From NCBI RefSeq assembly GCF_000005505.3, contig NC_016135.3, positions 24,150,613-24,214,612 of the forward strand: DNA of 64,000 bases. The letters run 5' to 3'. The DNA is from Brachypodium distachyon (taxonomy: Eukaryota; Streptophyta; Magnoliopsida; Poales; Poaceae). A model generated the notes under the pieces. The model did not search any database. It was not told where the DNA came from and saw only the letters and a program-made list of their open reading frames with translations. Position numbers and translations under genes: made by a program. Below are positions 45,748-58,074 of the stretch, in pieces; within the stretch, counting starts at the first letter, position 1, and each line of letters starts with the position of its first letter.

Positions 45748-46988
45748 GGTGTGTTTGGTTCTGCTTTGCTTCTGGAAAAAGCTGCTTTGTTTTTTCTACG
45801 GTATGAAAGCTGTTTTGCTTTTTCTGCTGTGAAAAAGCAGGAAGTGTGTTTGGTTGGAACAGATGATTTTGCTTTTCTGATTACCTAATAACTTTTTATA
45901 TGCGAATTGATCGTAGATCTATGATCTTTGCATTGATTGTGATGACGAAGAGAAAATTCATGCTTCTAATGATGCATATGTTTACATAAGAAATTTCGTT
46001 TTATATTATAACACAAAATATATATGGTTCACGCGATAATGCATCTCACCATACTTCAATCAAACAAAGTTTGTCACAAACATTACTTCAGTAACAATGC
46101 AACAAACTATACCATCACAATTCCATTCTAGAAATTAAAACGAAGAAAATAGCCTGCTACATGCTACATGTTTTTCAGTCCAAGCTTCTGATGTACTGAC
46201 CGTCAGTTGCTATTTCAATTTTTCAACATTGATGTAGTGGTGTGCTATTGGTTGCTATTTCATTTTTTCAGTTAAACAACAAGAAACAAATTTGTGCACC
46301 GACTATTTTCCATTTCAATTTTTCAATCAAAAATCATGTTTGCGTCCCATCTAAACTGAAATCTTAAACATTTTACATTCATCTACGACTGCAGAGCAAG
46401 GGCAGGCCGGAGAGGAATTGAGGGCGGCAACAGGCAAGAGAGGATGAGGAGGGGATAGGGAGACATACATCAAGCGGGGCAGCGGCGGCAGCTCTGCTGT
46501 GCCTCCCTGTGGTCGCGCACCGGAGAGGAAGCGGGGGCAGGCCGGGCCGGCGTCGGGCATCGAAGGGAGCTCGGGATGGGGACGGGGGCAGGCGGGAACA
46601 TGAGGCGTCAAGGCAGGTCGGGAAAGGGCGTGCAGAAGGGCTGGCTACGTCGCCGGAGGGAGTTGGCGGCCTGAGGGGATCGCCGCCAGAGAGGAGCGTC
46701 GCCTGGAGGACGCCGCCGGGGGCCTTCTCGATGCGGATGGACAAGGGTGCTCTATCAGTTCGTGTTTTGGTCGTAGGGAAATAAAAGAACGAACCGTTTT
46801 TCACTTAAGTGATGGCAGCGTGGATAAAAAACTCCAACTTGGCAAAGCAAAAGCAACCGGAAATACCTCTGGACCTACTTTGAGAATTGCACTGTGAAAA
46901 GCAGTCTGTTTTTTTGCTTTTTGCTGTGAGAAATACCCCTTTGGTTAGCTTATTTTGCTTTTTGGAAGCAAAAGCAGAAAAACACACC
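45748..46988. mobile_element. Candidate 1.24-kb element with inverted ends
   Basis: The left end GGTGTGTTTGGTTCTGCTTT and the reversed right end GGTGTGTTTTTCTGCTTTTG are similar, and both are followed by further TTTGCTTC/AAGCAAAAG matches inward. The middle has an AT-rich part and a GC-rich block (46390-46740) with ORFs of no recognised family, perhaps captured sequence. No clear target duplication was found, so class and exact ends are uncertain. Confidence 0.45.
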
Positions 46989-47214
46989 AACCTGATTGAA
47001 GCCTGCATGCCACTATTAGGCTCAGTTTGGCATTGCTGAGCTATGCTGCACCGAACTTATTTTATAATCAGTCGTGGACAAAACACACGAAAGTAGAAAA
47101 AAGTTGGTTAGCGAAACACGAAAATAATAAAAAACGGGTAAGAAAAATGGGATCAGAGAATCCAACGCAATGACAAGCGCAGCCTAATGGTACTTGTCAC
47201 CAGCCGTGGTGTCA

Positions 47215-48730
47215 TCATGTGCGAGCAGCATGCTATGAAACGTCATCCACAATATATAGTTGATTGTTGTTGTATGGCTTAATTGTAGTGGTTATGAGGT
47301 TAATAACTTAATATAAATGACGTATCATGGCGGCGTCAAACCACCGTAACCGTGGCATAGTCTAATTTATAATTTCTTAGACTTAACTCTGTCCTTATCT
47401 TTCCCCTAGCATAGTACTATATCTCCGTCAAACTTTCTAATTTTTTTGTAACAAAACTTTCTAAACTTTCACCGGCCATATAACAAAAATATCAACAGTA
47501 TGGTGTCAAATGAGTATAAATACATTGTGAAATTTTTTTATAGTATCGTGGTATTTGACATGGTATATATTGGTATTTTTTTTGCTGACAATCAACAAAA
47601 GTTACACGCCCTGTTTATTTATTTTTGAAGTATGGCAGTTTAACAAGACTAACACACAAGCTGGTATCACCGAAACTATGTTGCGGACTCTAGAGGGTTT
47701 TCTATTTCCTACATCCTCCGATTCATAATAAATGTCGCTGATTTAGTACAAAGTTGTCCTAATGTTATGCTAAATCCGACACTTGTTATGTGCCGAAGAT
47801 GATAGCTAGTGGTGCATGGAACATACAGTTGCACGATGGATATATATGGCCACCCAGTTTAATTATGTGGGAGATGTATATCGTGAAGATCAGAAAATCG
47901 CTTAGGCTTGAAGATTACGGTTTGCCAGCCTCCCGGAAAAATTAGGTGTTTAATTTTCTCGGACCTCGGTAGAGATCAGTGCATGGTATTGTGATGATAA
48001 ACAATTCTTTTTTGTGTGACACAGATTTTTTTTTCCCAAGTAATGGAAACATTCATGGTACCTAGCTATACTTGTCACCGGCCGGCAGCACTGTCATCTA
48101 TGCGAGCAGCTTGCTATGATTGATCGCTGATGTATGTCTTCTAGTGGTACCGGGTTATGTACGATATCTTAGTCGTCTTGTTTAGAATATTTAGACTAAC
48201 TCTTCTTTTTCTCCCCGCAGAAAAGCTATAGTAGCATGTCAATTTCACACATGATTAGCACATCCCGGCTGCTATCACTGGAACTACGTTTGCATAGTCT
48301 TGGCAACACATAAAATTCACATAATCAAGGTAGAGATTACTTACTCTATGCAGCTATGCTAGCAACCGTTCATCTACACGCAGACAAATAATATAAAGGT
48401 CAACGGTTATATCCCAGCTCCTAGCCGCCTGACTAGCAACCTATATAGTCTCATGGAGGACAAAATTAAGCTCGGAAGCATCTCCCAAGTTCAAACTAAC
48501 GACAACAAATTTCAGACCGGAAGCATCTCCATCTTGTAGCACCTGCGGAACGGCCACCAGACTTTGTGCATCGCAAGCTATAGCTCCTACGCGTACATAA
48601 TACACGATGACAGGACCAGAATTGTTTCTGGCACCCCGCGTGCATGCCTACCTCAATACCTGCTCCATATTGTACTATTCAACACTGCAGCAAAAAGATT
48701 GTTTGATGGCATTTTCATCACAGTAGTTAA
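47215..48730. repeat. Segmental duplication block, copy 1
   Basis: Collinear with 52965-54460. Shared blocks include GACAATCAACAAAAGT, GCTGGTATCACCGAAACTA, CGATATCTTAGTCGTCTTGT and GTTCATCTACACGCAGACAA, in the same order and orientation. Together with the neighbouring P450-C/P450-D pair this shows duplication of a unit made of the gene plus about 3 kb of its 3' flank. Confidence 0.85.
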
Positions 48731-50460
48731 ATGAGAACAGAAAGTGCCATTCCAGAAGAAGAAAAAACCGAACAGGAAGAGATTTTGCCAGATTCCCTAA
48801 AAAAAAAATTGCCAAACAGTCCACGGTAGGCCTGAACATGGAATACCTACGGCTAATCTGTGACAGCCCGTGGCACCACGTCGTGGTCATGGTAGATAAC
48901 CGGACGCATTTCAAAGTGCGTTAATTTAGCTTTAAAGTGTGTCAAATTTATATTTGTGGCATTTTAAAAGTTTTGAATATACTCGTGTTGGTGAAAGTAT
49001 TTGACGCATTTTTATTAGCAAAATCTGCGCTTGGAGTGCTAAAAGTGCGGTTAAAAACTAAAATTAACTACACTTGAGCAAAGTGGTCTAACATAGTGCG
49101 GACAAACGTCTACCATGGGTTACTCGGGCTAATCGGCCTAGGCCAGTACCGATGTTTGTAAAATACTAGCCTCACCATGTCTCCTCTTTTTTTCCATCCA
49201 CATGCGACGTTCATCCCTCCGTTCTTGCTCGATCATGCTCGCCATGTTTTTTTTTTCGTACGACCCTTTGGCTAGGCCGGGCTCCACTCTCGATCAATAG
49301 GATAATGACAAACATAAAGTGTTTGGAGAAATACTGGAAAAGATCCACGTCTCTAGCCTAACGGCCTAAGGCTATCATGAACAGAATTAAAACATGTATT
49401 CACTCCGATCCTAAAATTTTGTCTAACCACGAAAACAATTTAGATAATATATGAAAAGTTATTAAACCCTCGATAATTTAAGCTTGATAGAATATATTAC
49501 AGAAACATCGAGCTGCACACGCCGTCATCATGACGACGTATGCGATGAAAACTAAAATCCATTGCAAACTATTATCATGGGTCGTTAGATTATTGGGGGC
49601 AGGGCCGACCCAACTGTTTGTATGGAAATGATAAGAATGCAAAAAGGAAACAATACCAGGCATTTAGGGGCATCCATGGTCTTCAGAAACAATTCTACCT
49701 AAGCTCGTTATAAAATGTTGCAGTGGTTAGGGGGATCTTGTCACTAAGCTAATTATCACATTTGAGTAAAAAGAGCATGTATCTCTCTCATGATCTAACT
49801 CTCTCTCTAAAGCTTAAGGTGGCAGGCTTTGGTGCTTAGAGGATGGCCGTGCTGAGCCTCTGCCGTCAGTGTGGGAGGAGTGCCTCTGACATTCGGATCC
49901 CTTGTCCTCTGCACGGACTAGTCAACGCCGGTGCTCGCCGCCCCCTCGTCTTGCTCGTGCAGATTGATTGGCCGTGAAGGGGATAAGCCTAAGCCTTCTC
50001 GGCTTGGCTCCGGTCTCGGCTCAAGCCAGTGGCCAAAAGTTAACAGGGCTAGAAATCAGGCTTATGAGCATGAAATGTGGGTCCAAATCATTAATTTGGC
50101 GCAATCTGAGATTTTCGGGTTTTTGTTGCTGATTAGTCTTGGACTCATGGGTATCAAGTCTCTTAGGTGCGTGGCTTTTTTGTAGAACAAACCCTTACAT
50201 ATGTGATTTTGTGTAATTTACTCAAAAACAACTACGAAATATTAGTGATTATTTGCTAGTTATAATATCTTCAACTCTGGTGGAAAACGTCATTATCATT
50301 TCCGTTATTGCAGTAGATTTGTTCTTTGCGTTAAAAAGAAATTAGAAGGAGGTGACAGACCGCCGCCACCAATTATCTCTTTTATGAGAGTAAAGATGCT
50401 CATTCCTGGCGGTCCAATACAATTAAACCATTTAAGGAAGTCACACCCAATCCTATTCAA

Positions 50461-50546
50461 TACTCCCTCCGTCCCAAAATAACTGACGTGGATTCGTATA
50501 AGATCTTATACAAATTCATGACACTTATTTTGGGACGGAGGGAGTA
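50461..50546. mobile_element. Short palindromic Stowaway MITE at the P450-C 3' end
   Basis: 86 bp, TA-flanked. CTCCCTCCGTCCCAAAATAA at the left pairs with TTATTTTGGGACGGAGGGAG at the right, and pairing continues almost to the centre (ATAAGATCTTAT). It sits about 85 bp beyond the P450-C stop and may lie in its 3' UTR as a stable hairpin. Confidence 0.88.
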
Positions 50547-50629
50547 TTTTACATGCAAATGCACAAAGAGATCTATGAATCTCGTATACGTTCACAAATG
50601 TCGACGGAACAATTATAGAGCGGTAGGCA

Positions 50630-52261
50630 CTAATAAGGCGCATGAACGGTGGCATGCAGCAACAAGTCGTTCTTCCTCCTCGCCGTGATCCCGAGCGCCT
50701 CCTCCATATCCAGCCCACCGGCACCTCCGGGGTGCTCCCAGTCAAAGTGAAAGAGGAGGCTCGCCAGGGCGAGCTCCGTGACAATGACGCCGAAGGTCAT
50801 CCCGGGGCACATCCTCCGGCCCGCGCCGAACGGCAGGAACTCGTAGTCCGAACCCCTGAAGTCCACGGCGGGCGTCGCGTCCTCGAACCTCTCCGGCCTG
50901 AACTCCTCAGCGTCGGCCCCCCAGCTGGCGGCGTCCCGCCCGATGGCCCACGCATTGACGAGCACCATGGCGCCTTGCGGCACGTCGTAGCCCATGACAC
51001 GGCAAGGCTCGCGGCACTCCCGTGGGATGAGCAACGGCACCGGCGCGTGCAGCCGGAGCGTCTCCTTGATCACCAGCTGCAAGTAGCTCAGCTCTGGCAG
51101 GGCTTCCTCCCGGACGCGGCTCTGCCCCAGTCCCACGAGGACACCGCGCACCTCAGCCTGCGCCCTGCGGAGCGCCGCTGGGTTCCGCATCAGCTCCGAC
51201 ATCGCCCATTGGAGCGTCGTCGCCGAGGTCTCGCTCCCAGCCCCGAACAGATCCTGGACCCGACCATCGAACGGAAAGCATTTCGTCGAACACGTTAAAG
51301 ACATGAAACGATCGAGAATCGAAACGGGGGTTTTAGTCATCTTACGTACCCTGATGACGGCCCGGATGGTTCCAATGTCGAGCGGCGCGTCGTCCGCGTG
51401 CTGGAACCTCAGCAGCACGTCCAGGATGTCTTCTTCCTCGTCGCCGGCTCCGGACCTCCTGGCACGTTTGTCCTCGATGACCGCGTCCATGATCCGGCTG
51501 AGCTCGCCGACCACGTCCTCCACCCGCCGCGCCGTCCCGCTGAGCGCGCGCGCGAGGCGCGACGACGGGAACAGGTCCGGGAGGCTGAACCCGGCGGCGA
51601 CCTTGGCGCCCTCGTCCAGGCTCGCCAACAAGGCCTCCCTGTCTCCGATCCGGCCGCCCACCACGGCGCGCACGACCGCGTCGGTCACGTACGTGGACAC
51701 GAGGTAGCTGACATTGACCGCCTTCCCCTGAGACGCCGACGCCACGGATGCCACGGACGCGACGAGGCTGTCGGCCTCGGCCTCGCGGGAGCCGCGGAAG
51801 GAGCGGACCCGGCGCGGGCTGAGCAGCTCGGTCACGCAGAGCTTGCGGACTCTGCGCCAGTGGTCGCCGTGAGGGGCGAACAAGATGCCGAGGCCGTCCC
51901 GCGTCATGGTGTGGAAGGTGTCCGTCCGAGGCCGCGTGGCGAACGCCGCGTCGTGGGTCTTTAACACTTCCCTGGCCGCGGCGGCGGACGAGGCCACCAC
52001 GACGGGGAGCTCCCCCATGCGGAGCAGCATCAGCGGGCCGTGGCGGAGGGCCAGGTCCCGCATGGCGCGGTGCGGGAGCGCTCCCACGAGGTGGTGCAGG
52101 CTTCCGATCACCGGCAGCTGCCATGGCCCCGGAGGCGGGTTCATGGCACCGCCGTGCTTGCGCGGCCTGAGCCTGGGGAGGAGAAGACGGAGTAGGAGGA
52201 TGCTGACGGCGGCCAAGAAGACCGCACAATAAGGCACGTTAATGGTGGTACTACTGGACAT
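50630..52261 (-). CDS. P450-C: CYP71-clan cytochrome P450
   Basis: Two exons, 52261-51350 and 51253-50630, phase 0, 511 aa. The reading frame is open through the 96-bp intron, but AGG|GTACGT and TCCAG|GAT give the family junction AVIR-DLFG, so splicing is preferred to the read-through form. ATG 52261 starts MSSSTT as in P450-D. Membrane anchor about 10-32, PPGP hinge, canonical I-helix AGSETS (309-314), KETLR, FRPERF and heme loop FGAGRRMCPG with Cys453. Strongly GC-rich coding sequence. Presumed ER oxygenase of a diterpene intermediate. It differs clearly from A/B, so the cluster holds two P450 subfamilies. A TATA-like TATAAATA lies at 52540-52533. Confidence 0.93.
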   Translation of the reverse strand: MSSSTTINVPYCAVFLAAVSILLLRLLLPRLRPRKHGGAMNPPPGPWQLPVIGSLHHLVGALPHRAMRDLALRHGPLMLLRMGELPVVVASSAAAAREVLKTHDAAFATRPRTDTFHTMTRDGLGILFAPHGDHWRRVRKLCVTELLSPRRVRSFRGSREAEADSLVASVASVASASQGKAVNVSYLVSTYVTDAVVRAVVGGRIGDREALLASLDEGAKVAAGFSLPDLFPSSRLARALSGTARRVEDVVGELSRIMDAVIEDKRARRSGAGDEEEDILDVLLRFQHADDAPLDIGTIRAVIRVRKMTKTPVSILDRFMSLTCSTKCFPFDGRVQDLFGAGSETSATTLQWAMSELMRNPAALRRAQAEVRGVLVGLGQSRVREEALPELSYLQLVIKETLRLHAPVPLLIPRECREPCRVMGYDVPQGAMVLVNAWAIGRDAASWGADAEEFRPERFEDATPAVDFRGSDYEFLPFGAGRRMCPGMTFGVIVTELALASLLFHFDWEHPGGAGGLDMEEALGITARRKNDLLLHATVHAPY

Positions 52262-52964
52262 GTTGGCCGTGGCTCCTGCTGTTGGTTCAGAGTTCAGATC
52301 ACAGGAGGGATCGCAACACACGATCGAAGACTCTCTTGGAAGCTAGCTAGCTGCCGCTGAGCAAAGAGTGCGCACGTACAAGAACACGAAGCAAGCTAAT
52401 CAATTAGCAACTACTCACGTCAATCTCCACACGCATGGGAAAATCGATTTGACGGCTACAGGCCTGTGTCGAACCTGTCTCTGATCTTTTTCTACTTTCT
52501 GGGTTGAGGTTACAGCATACGGTATACAGGTTTATTTATACACGGCCAGCTGCAGACCGATTCAAACAACAGAGGGGATCTCCAGCGAGCACTGCATGGC
52601 CAATGGCATATTAAATATTCAAGATAAAATCTTTAAGATACTACACACTGGGAGTGGTTTATCGAAACCTGAGCTCACACACCGGCGATGCAAACTTTTT
52701 TTTCTACACAGACAATTTTTTAACACTGGAAATTAATACTCCATCCGACCGGAATTACTTATCAAAATATTACATTTAGCTTTTTAAACATGAATACATC
52801 CATATTTGGATAAATTTGAAACAAGTAATACGAGTCAGAAAAAATAACATTTTTCTTGTGCCCAGCAAAAAATTTCACATGCACTTGTACGCAGTGAATG
52901 CTGGCCGATCGTGAACCTCAGTGGAATGTACAAGACATGGTTGATATAGTACGATTGATCGCCT

Positions 52965-54460
52965 GGCTGCTATGGCTGACACCAGCGTATATAACTGATT
53001 GCTTTTGTATGGCTTGTAGTGGGTATCGGATTAATAATTAACTTAATAAAAATGACATGTCATGGCGGCTATCGAGGGAAAACAACCAAAACCACAGCAT
53101 CAATAGTCAACTTAATAAGAATGCCGTATTATGGCGGCTTATCGAGAGAAAACAACCAAAACCACAACATAGTCTAATTAATTTAGGATACTTAGACTAA
53201 CTCTCTTTGTCTGTCCAGTATTCCATCCGTTTTAAAGTGTAGACATAAAACTTTTGTTGGCAATCAAACTTTCTAGACTTTGACCAGCCATATAACAAAA
53301 ATACGGACAATTATGGTGTCAAATGAGTATCATGAGATATATCATGAAAAATATTTTCATAGTATCATGGTTTGACACCGTAAATGTTGTTGCATTTTGC
53401 TATAATCCTGATGAAATTTTAAAAAGTTTGACAATCAACAAAAGTAACACATCTTATATTTTAGAACGGATGATCGAGTAGTGGCATGGCAATTTAACAA
53501 GGTTAGCAACACTGACTAGCTGGTATCACCGAAACTACATTGCGGACTCAATAGGGTTTCCCATTTCCAACTCCCTCCGTCACATATTAAGTGTCGCAAA
53601 TTTGTCTAAATACGCACGTACACCTACACAATAAATTACATCTAGATTAGTATCGGGTTATGAACGATATCTTAGTCGTCTTGTTTACAATATTATCATA
53701 CAAACTCTTTTCTCCACACAGAATAGTAGTAGCATATCAATTTCACATGATTGGCACATCGGCTGCTATCAATGGAACCACGTTTGCATAGATGGTGATT
53801 AATCAGTACAATTCTCTTGAGGGTCCCTTATCTTGATGGATAACATTCGCGCGAGAGAGAGGCGATAGCAATGGTGACACATGAGATGCGCGGGCCGGTG
53901 ACCTGTCTTCTCCCTCCCCTTCGCCGGTGGTGTCCGGGTCGGTCATGGTAACTGGTCTCCTCGCGCAGCTGATGATTTAATAGCTGCCAAAAATTATGAT
54001 TGGATGATGTGACAGAAATAAAGAGATTACTCCCACAGTTTGTCATCATGAAGTCTTGGCAACACATATAATTCACATAATCAACGTAGAGATTACTCTA
54101 ATCTGCTAAGCTAGCAGCCGGTTCATCTACACGCAGACAAATAATTAAGGTCAACGGTTATATACTTATATCCCAGCTCCCAGCTAACGTCACTTGCGAC
54201 CTAGCCTCATGGAGGACAAAATTCACCTCGGAAGCTTCTCCCAAGTCCCAAGTTCCTAGCTAGCGAGGACAGAAGCATCTCCCTCTAGTAGCGCTGTGAA
54301 ACTGTGCATCACTAGCTATAGCTCCTACTCGTACAGAATATACAGGATGAAAGGACGAACATTGTTTCTGGCACCCCCGCTCGCATGCCTACCTGCTCCA
54401 TATTGTACCAGTTAACATTGCGGCAAAAAGATTGTTTGATGGGATTTTCATCATGGCTGC
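52965..54460. repeat. Segmental duplication block, copy 2
   Basis: Collinear with 47215-48730. Differences include a local duplication of the ATGGCGGCT...AACAACCAAAACCACA segment (53060-53170) and a roughly 260-bp insertion at about 53795-54055 that splits GCATAG|TCTTGGCAACACAT, contiguous in copy 1. Confidence 0.85.
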
Positions 54461-54679
54461 CACATAATAAACATAATCACCAAGTTTTTTCCTCCTGAGT
54501 GCAGCCTATCTAGTCAACCCTCGCGCTCGTGGTTGAGCGCATCACGGTCTATTTCTATGTTTGACACCTTGATTGAATTCTCGGAGCGGTCCTGCTTTAA
54601 ACTCTTTTTTTCCGAGAAAACACAAAAGCCCAGTGATCGACGGGAGTACCGTTTCAAGCCCAATCGCCCTAGCCCGAGC

Positions 54680-54900
54680 CCACAGCCTGGCGTCTGCCTT
54701 GATGGATCGGTCAGTGAGACGATGCTAGGAGTCACGTTGTCGAAGACCGCCGCGTTGCGATGCTTCCAAATCCACCAGGCCGTGAGCATGATGATTGAAA
54801 CAATGCTCTTCCGATCTGAAGAAGGAGCGGTGTTGACCGTCGCGTGCCACCAATCCACAAAGAGGACACCTGCCTTAAACTTTTCATGACATGGTTGTGT
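54680..54900 (-). pseudogene. LINE ORF2 C-terminal fragment
   Basis: On the minus strand the frame reads VDWWHATV, IIMLTAWWIWKHRNAAVFDN and then degenerates. The W-W-I-W-K-x-R-N-x-x-V-F pattern is typical of the region after the zinc-binding RT domain of plant L1 ORF2. Boundaries are uncertain and no target duplication was found. Confidence 0.6.
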
Positions 54901-55168
54901 ACATCGATCTTCTTCGCACTTTGTTGGACATTCGGTCATAATATCTAATTGCACATGTTAGTTCAAAACATTTTGCATTTACTAGCAAAATACCCCTGTG
55001 TCAATGTTTTACCCACGCGTGAACTGTAAAGAACTCATTTCTCCGCGCATAAACTCCTACGCGGTCCTCTTCAATGTTTTACCTACACATGTGCGAAGAG
55101 ATCTTGATGAATCTCTTATCCCTTCACAAATGAAACATCTCAAAGGAATAACTAGAGAGTGGTAGGCA

Positions 55169-56810
55169 CTAATAAGGCGCATGAACACTGGCTCGCAGCC
55201 ACAAGTTGTTCTTCCTCCTCGCTGTGATCCCGAGGGCCTCCTCCATGTCCAGCCCACTGGCACCTTCCGGGAGCTCCCAGTCGAAGTGAAAGAGGAGGCT
55301 CGCCAGGGCGAGCTCCATGACAGTTACGCCGAAGGTTATCCCGGGGCACATCCTCCGGCCAGCACCGAAGGGCACGAACTCGAAGTCCGACCCCTTGAAG
55401 TCCACCGCAGGCACGGCGTCCTCGAACCTCTCCGGCCTGAACTCCTCGACGTCGGGGCCCCAGCTGGCGGCGTCCCTGCCGATGGCCCACGCATTGACGA
55501 GCACCATGGCGCCTTGCGGCACGTCGTAGCCCATGACGCGGCAGGGCTCTCGGCACTCCCGCGGGAGGAGCAACGGCACCGGCGCGTGCAGCCGGAGCGT
55601 CTCCTTGATCACCAGCTGCAGGTAGCGCAGTTCCGGCAGGGCGTCCTCCCGGACGCGGCTGTGACCCAGCCCCGCGAGGACACCGCGCACCTCAGCCTGC
55701 GCTCTGCGGAGCGCCGCCGGGTTCCGCATGAGCTCCGACATGGCCCAATGGAGCGTCGTCGCCGAGGTCTCGCTCCCAGCCCCGAACAGATCCTGCACCC
55801 GACGGTGAAACGGAAGAATTTCGTCGAACACATTAAAGACATGAACAGATCTCGTCGATCGAGATTCGAGACGGATGTTTTAGTCGTCTTACCCTGATGA
55901 CGGCACGGATGGTTCCAATGTCGAGTGGCGCGTCGTCCACGTGCTGGAGCCTCAGCAGCACGTCCAGGATGTCCTCTTCCTCGTCGCCGGCTCCGGACCT
56001 CCTGTCACGTTTATCCTCGATGACCGCGTCCATGAGCCGGCTGAGCTCGCCGACCACGGCCTCCACCCGCCGCGCCGTCCCGCTGAGCGCGCGCGCGAGC
56101 CGCGACGACGGGAACAGGTCGGGGAGGCTGAACCCGGCGGCCACCTTGGCGCCCTCCTCCAGGCTCGCCAAGAAGGCGTCGCTGTCCTCGATCCGGCCGC
56201 CCACCACGGCGCGAACGACCGCGTTGGCCACGTAAGTGGCCACGAGGTAGCTGACGTTGACTGCCTTCCCCTCCGACGCCGACGCCACAGACGCGACGAG
56301 GCTGTCGGCCTCGGCCTCGCGGGAGCCGCGGAAGGAGCGGACCCGGCGCGCGCTCAGCAGCTCCGTGACGCAAAGCTTACGTACCTGCCGCCAGTGGTCG
56401 CCGTGCGGGGCGAGCACGATGCCGAGGCCGTCGCGCGTGATGGTGCGGATGGTGTCCGTCCGGGGCCGCGTGGCGAACGCCGCGTCGTGGGTCTTCATCA
56501 CCTCCCTGGCCGCGTCGGCGGAGGAGGCCACCACCACGGGGAGCTCGCCCATGCGGAGCAGCATCAGCGGGCCGTGCCGCAGCGCCAGGTCCCGCATGGC
56601 GCGGTGCGGGAGTGCTCCCACGAGGTGGTGCAGGCTTCCGATCACCGGCAGCTGCCACGGCCCGGGTGGAGGGTTCATGGCGCCCGGCTTGCACGGCCGC
56701 CGCCTGAGCTTGGCGAGGAGAAGACTAGGGAGCAGGAGTAGTAGGACGCTGACGGCGGCCAAGAAGATAAGGTAATAGGGGTTAGTGGTTGTAGTGGTAC
56801 TACTGGACAT
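55169..56810 (-). CDS. P450-D: CYP71-clan cytochrome P450
   Basis: Two exons, 56810-55893 and 55792-55169, phase 0, 513 aa. ATG 56810 gives MSSSTTTTTNPYYLIF; the upstream ORF extension is not shared with P450-C. Membrane anchor about 11-35, PPGP hinge, I-helix AGSETS (311-316), KETLR, FRPERF and heme loop FGAGRRMCPG with Cys455. It is a near copy of P450-C over the whole length, including intron position, the C-terminus HAPY and the 3' flank (GGTAGGCACTAATAAGGCGC just after the stop in both). A recent tandem duplicate with presumably similar or freshly diverged activity. Confidence 0.94.
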
Positions 56811-57004
56811 GTTGCGCCATGGCTCCGGCCGGCAAAGTTGCAATATGTAGCATTAGCGCTGCTCACCGTTGCTATCGTGGACGTAGGAGAACGCCTAAGC
56901 TACTCCATGGAGTAGTCGACATGGCAGAAGACAAGTCGAGAGGAACCAAAATGAAACAAAAGGACTTAATTGCAAGAAAGAAGGACCCAAAATGAAGAAG
57001 AAAG

Positions 57005-57131
57005 TACTCCCTCCGTCCAACAAAAGATGTCTGAAGTTTGTCAAAATTTGAATGTATCTAGATATGACTTGGTGTATAGATTCATTCAAATTTAATCAAA
57101 ATTGAGACATTTTTTGTTGGACCGAGGAATA
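57005..57131. mobile_element. Stowaway-type MITE upstream of P450-D
   Basis: TA-flanked, ends CTCCCTCCGTCCAACAAAAG and TTTTTTGTTGGACCGAGGAA. It lies about 200 bp before the P450-D start codon, so within or near its promoter. Confidence 0.85.
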
Positions 57132-57957
57132 CTTAAAATGGAGAAGGAATCAGGACAGTGGGCTAGGGGTAAAAGAGGGAGTAGATAGGCCATATGACCC
57201 GTCATGGACCATAAGCCAAGCCCATCCCACTTGATACATGACAAAGCTCGTGTGCTGTCCAAATGAGTGGTTGAAATCAAAGATAATATAACGTTGGTTA
57301 AGTACCGGAGGTTATATGAAAACACGTTTAAGTGGACGTTTTGATCCCCTCTTAGTTGGACCATGGGGTAGTAGATCCGACGACTCATGACGAAAGTTTG
57401 TAAGTTTGTACAGAATAAATGTTATGTCAAAACATGTTTAAGTGGGTTTAGGTATTTATTGTGATTTATGTCATTTAAATGGTTTAGAAATTCATAGGGA
57501 AAACAAGGGTGCATCATAAAAATAAAAATAAAAATGTAATGGTCTAGATCATGAAAATGATATGGAATTTGACCATGTGAAGTTTAGGTATCGTCGTGTG
57601 TAGGATTTTATAGTTAGTGAATTAAATCCTTTGATTAGTACTATTTTCGACACTGAAAATTGTGTTAGAATAATACTATCCCCATATTTCATCTTATGGT
57701 TTGGAAAAAAAATAACCGAAAACCTGTAGTGAATAGATATGCATTTTTTTCGCCTACATTAAGAGGTTGAACTATCTTTTGAAACCCGGCAGGAGCTCTG
57801 CCATTTCATTGACAAATAAGAAAAGAAGTAAACATATACGGGTCTAAGCCCATGATTCTGAGGGCACAAAACCAAAGACTACATCAAGGAACCATATGTT
57901 CGCTTGCCCTGGCGTTGATCCGCGCTCTTCTCTGACTTCCTTTTTGATGGTCCTAGC

Positions 57958-58074
57958 TACTCCCTCCGTCTCATAGTAAGTGGCTTAAATTTGTTCAAAT
58001 ATGAATGTATTTATATTTAAAAGACGTTTAGATATATGTAATAGAAAATCACTTAATATGAGACGGAGGGAGCA
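57958..58074. mobile_element. Stowaway-type MITE
   Basis: Ends CTCCCTCCGTCTCATAGTAA and TTAATATGAGACGGAGGGAG are inverted. A family distinct from the GTCCAACAAAAG copies. Confidence 0.82.

Larger units (their letters stand above)
46989..50629. other. Intergenic; 3' side of the P450-C duplication unit
   Basis: No gene. About 47215-48730 is collinear with about 52965-54460, as described in a separate entry. About 48790-50460 has no counterpart in the other unit and holds only short ORFs. A perfect-palindrome-like MITE lies at 50461-50546. Confidence 0.55.
52262..55168. other. P450-C upstream region and P450-D 3' flank
   Basis: The first part is the P450-C promoter. From 52965 it is the second copy of the segmental duplication. 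A worn MITE-like segment lies near 52738-52850 and a LINE fragment at 54680-54900. No host gene is seen. Confidence 0.5.

Noticed and set aside
46379..46804. Pro/Ser-rich 141-codon ORF as a small secreted protein gene
   Set aside because: No signal peptide or family match, an antisense ORF of similar quality is present, and it lies inside a candidate transposon.
50630..52321. A single uninterrupted 563-codon ORF for P450-C
   Set aside because: The extra residues between AVIR and DLFG are translated intron with good GT-AG signals. Splicing restores the family length and matches P450-D. The first 20 codons are not shared with P450-D.
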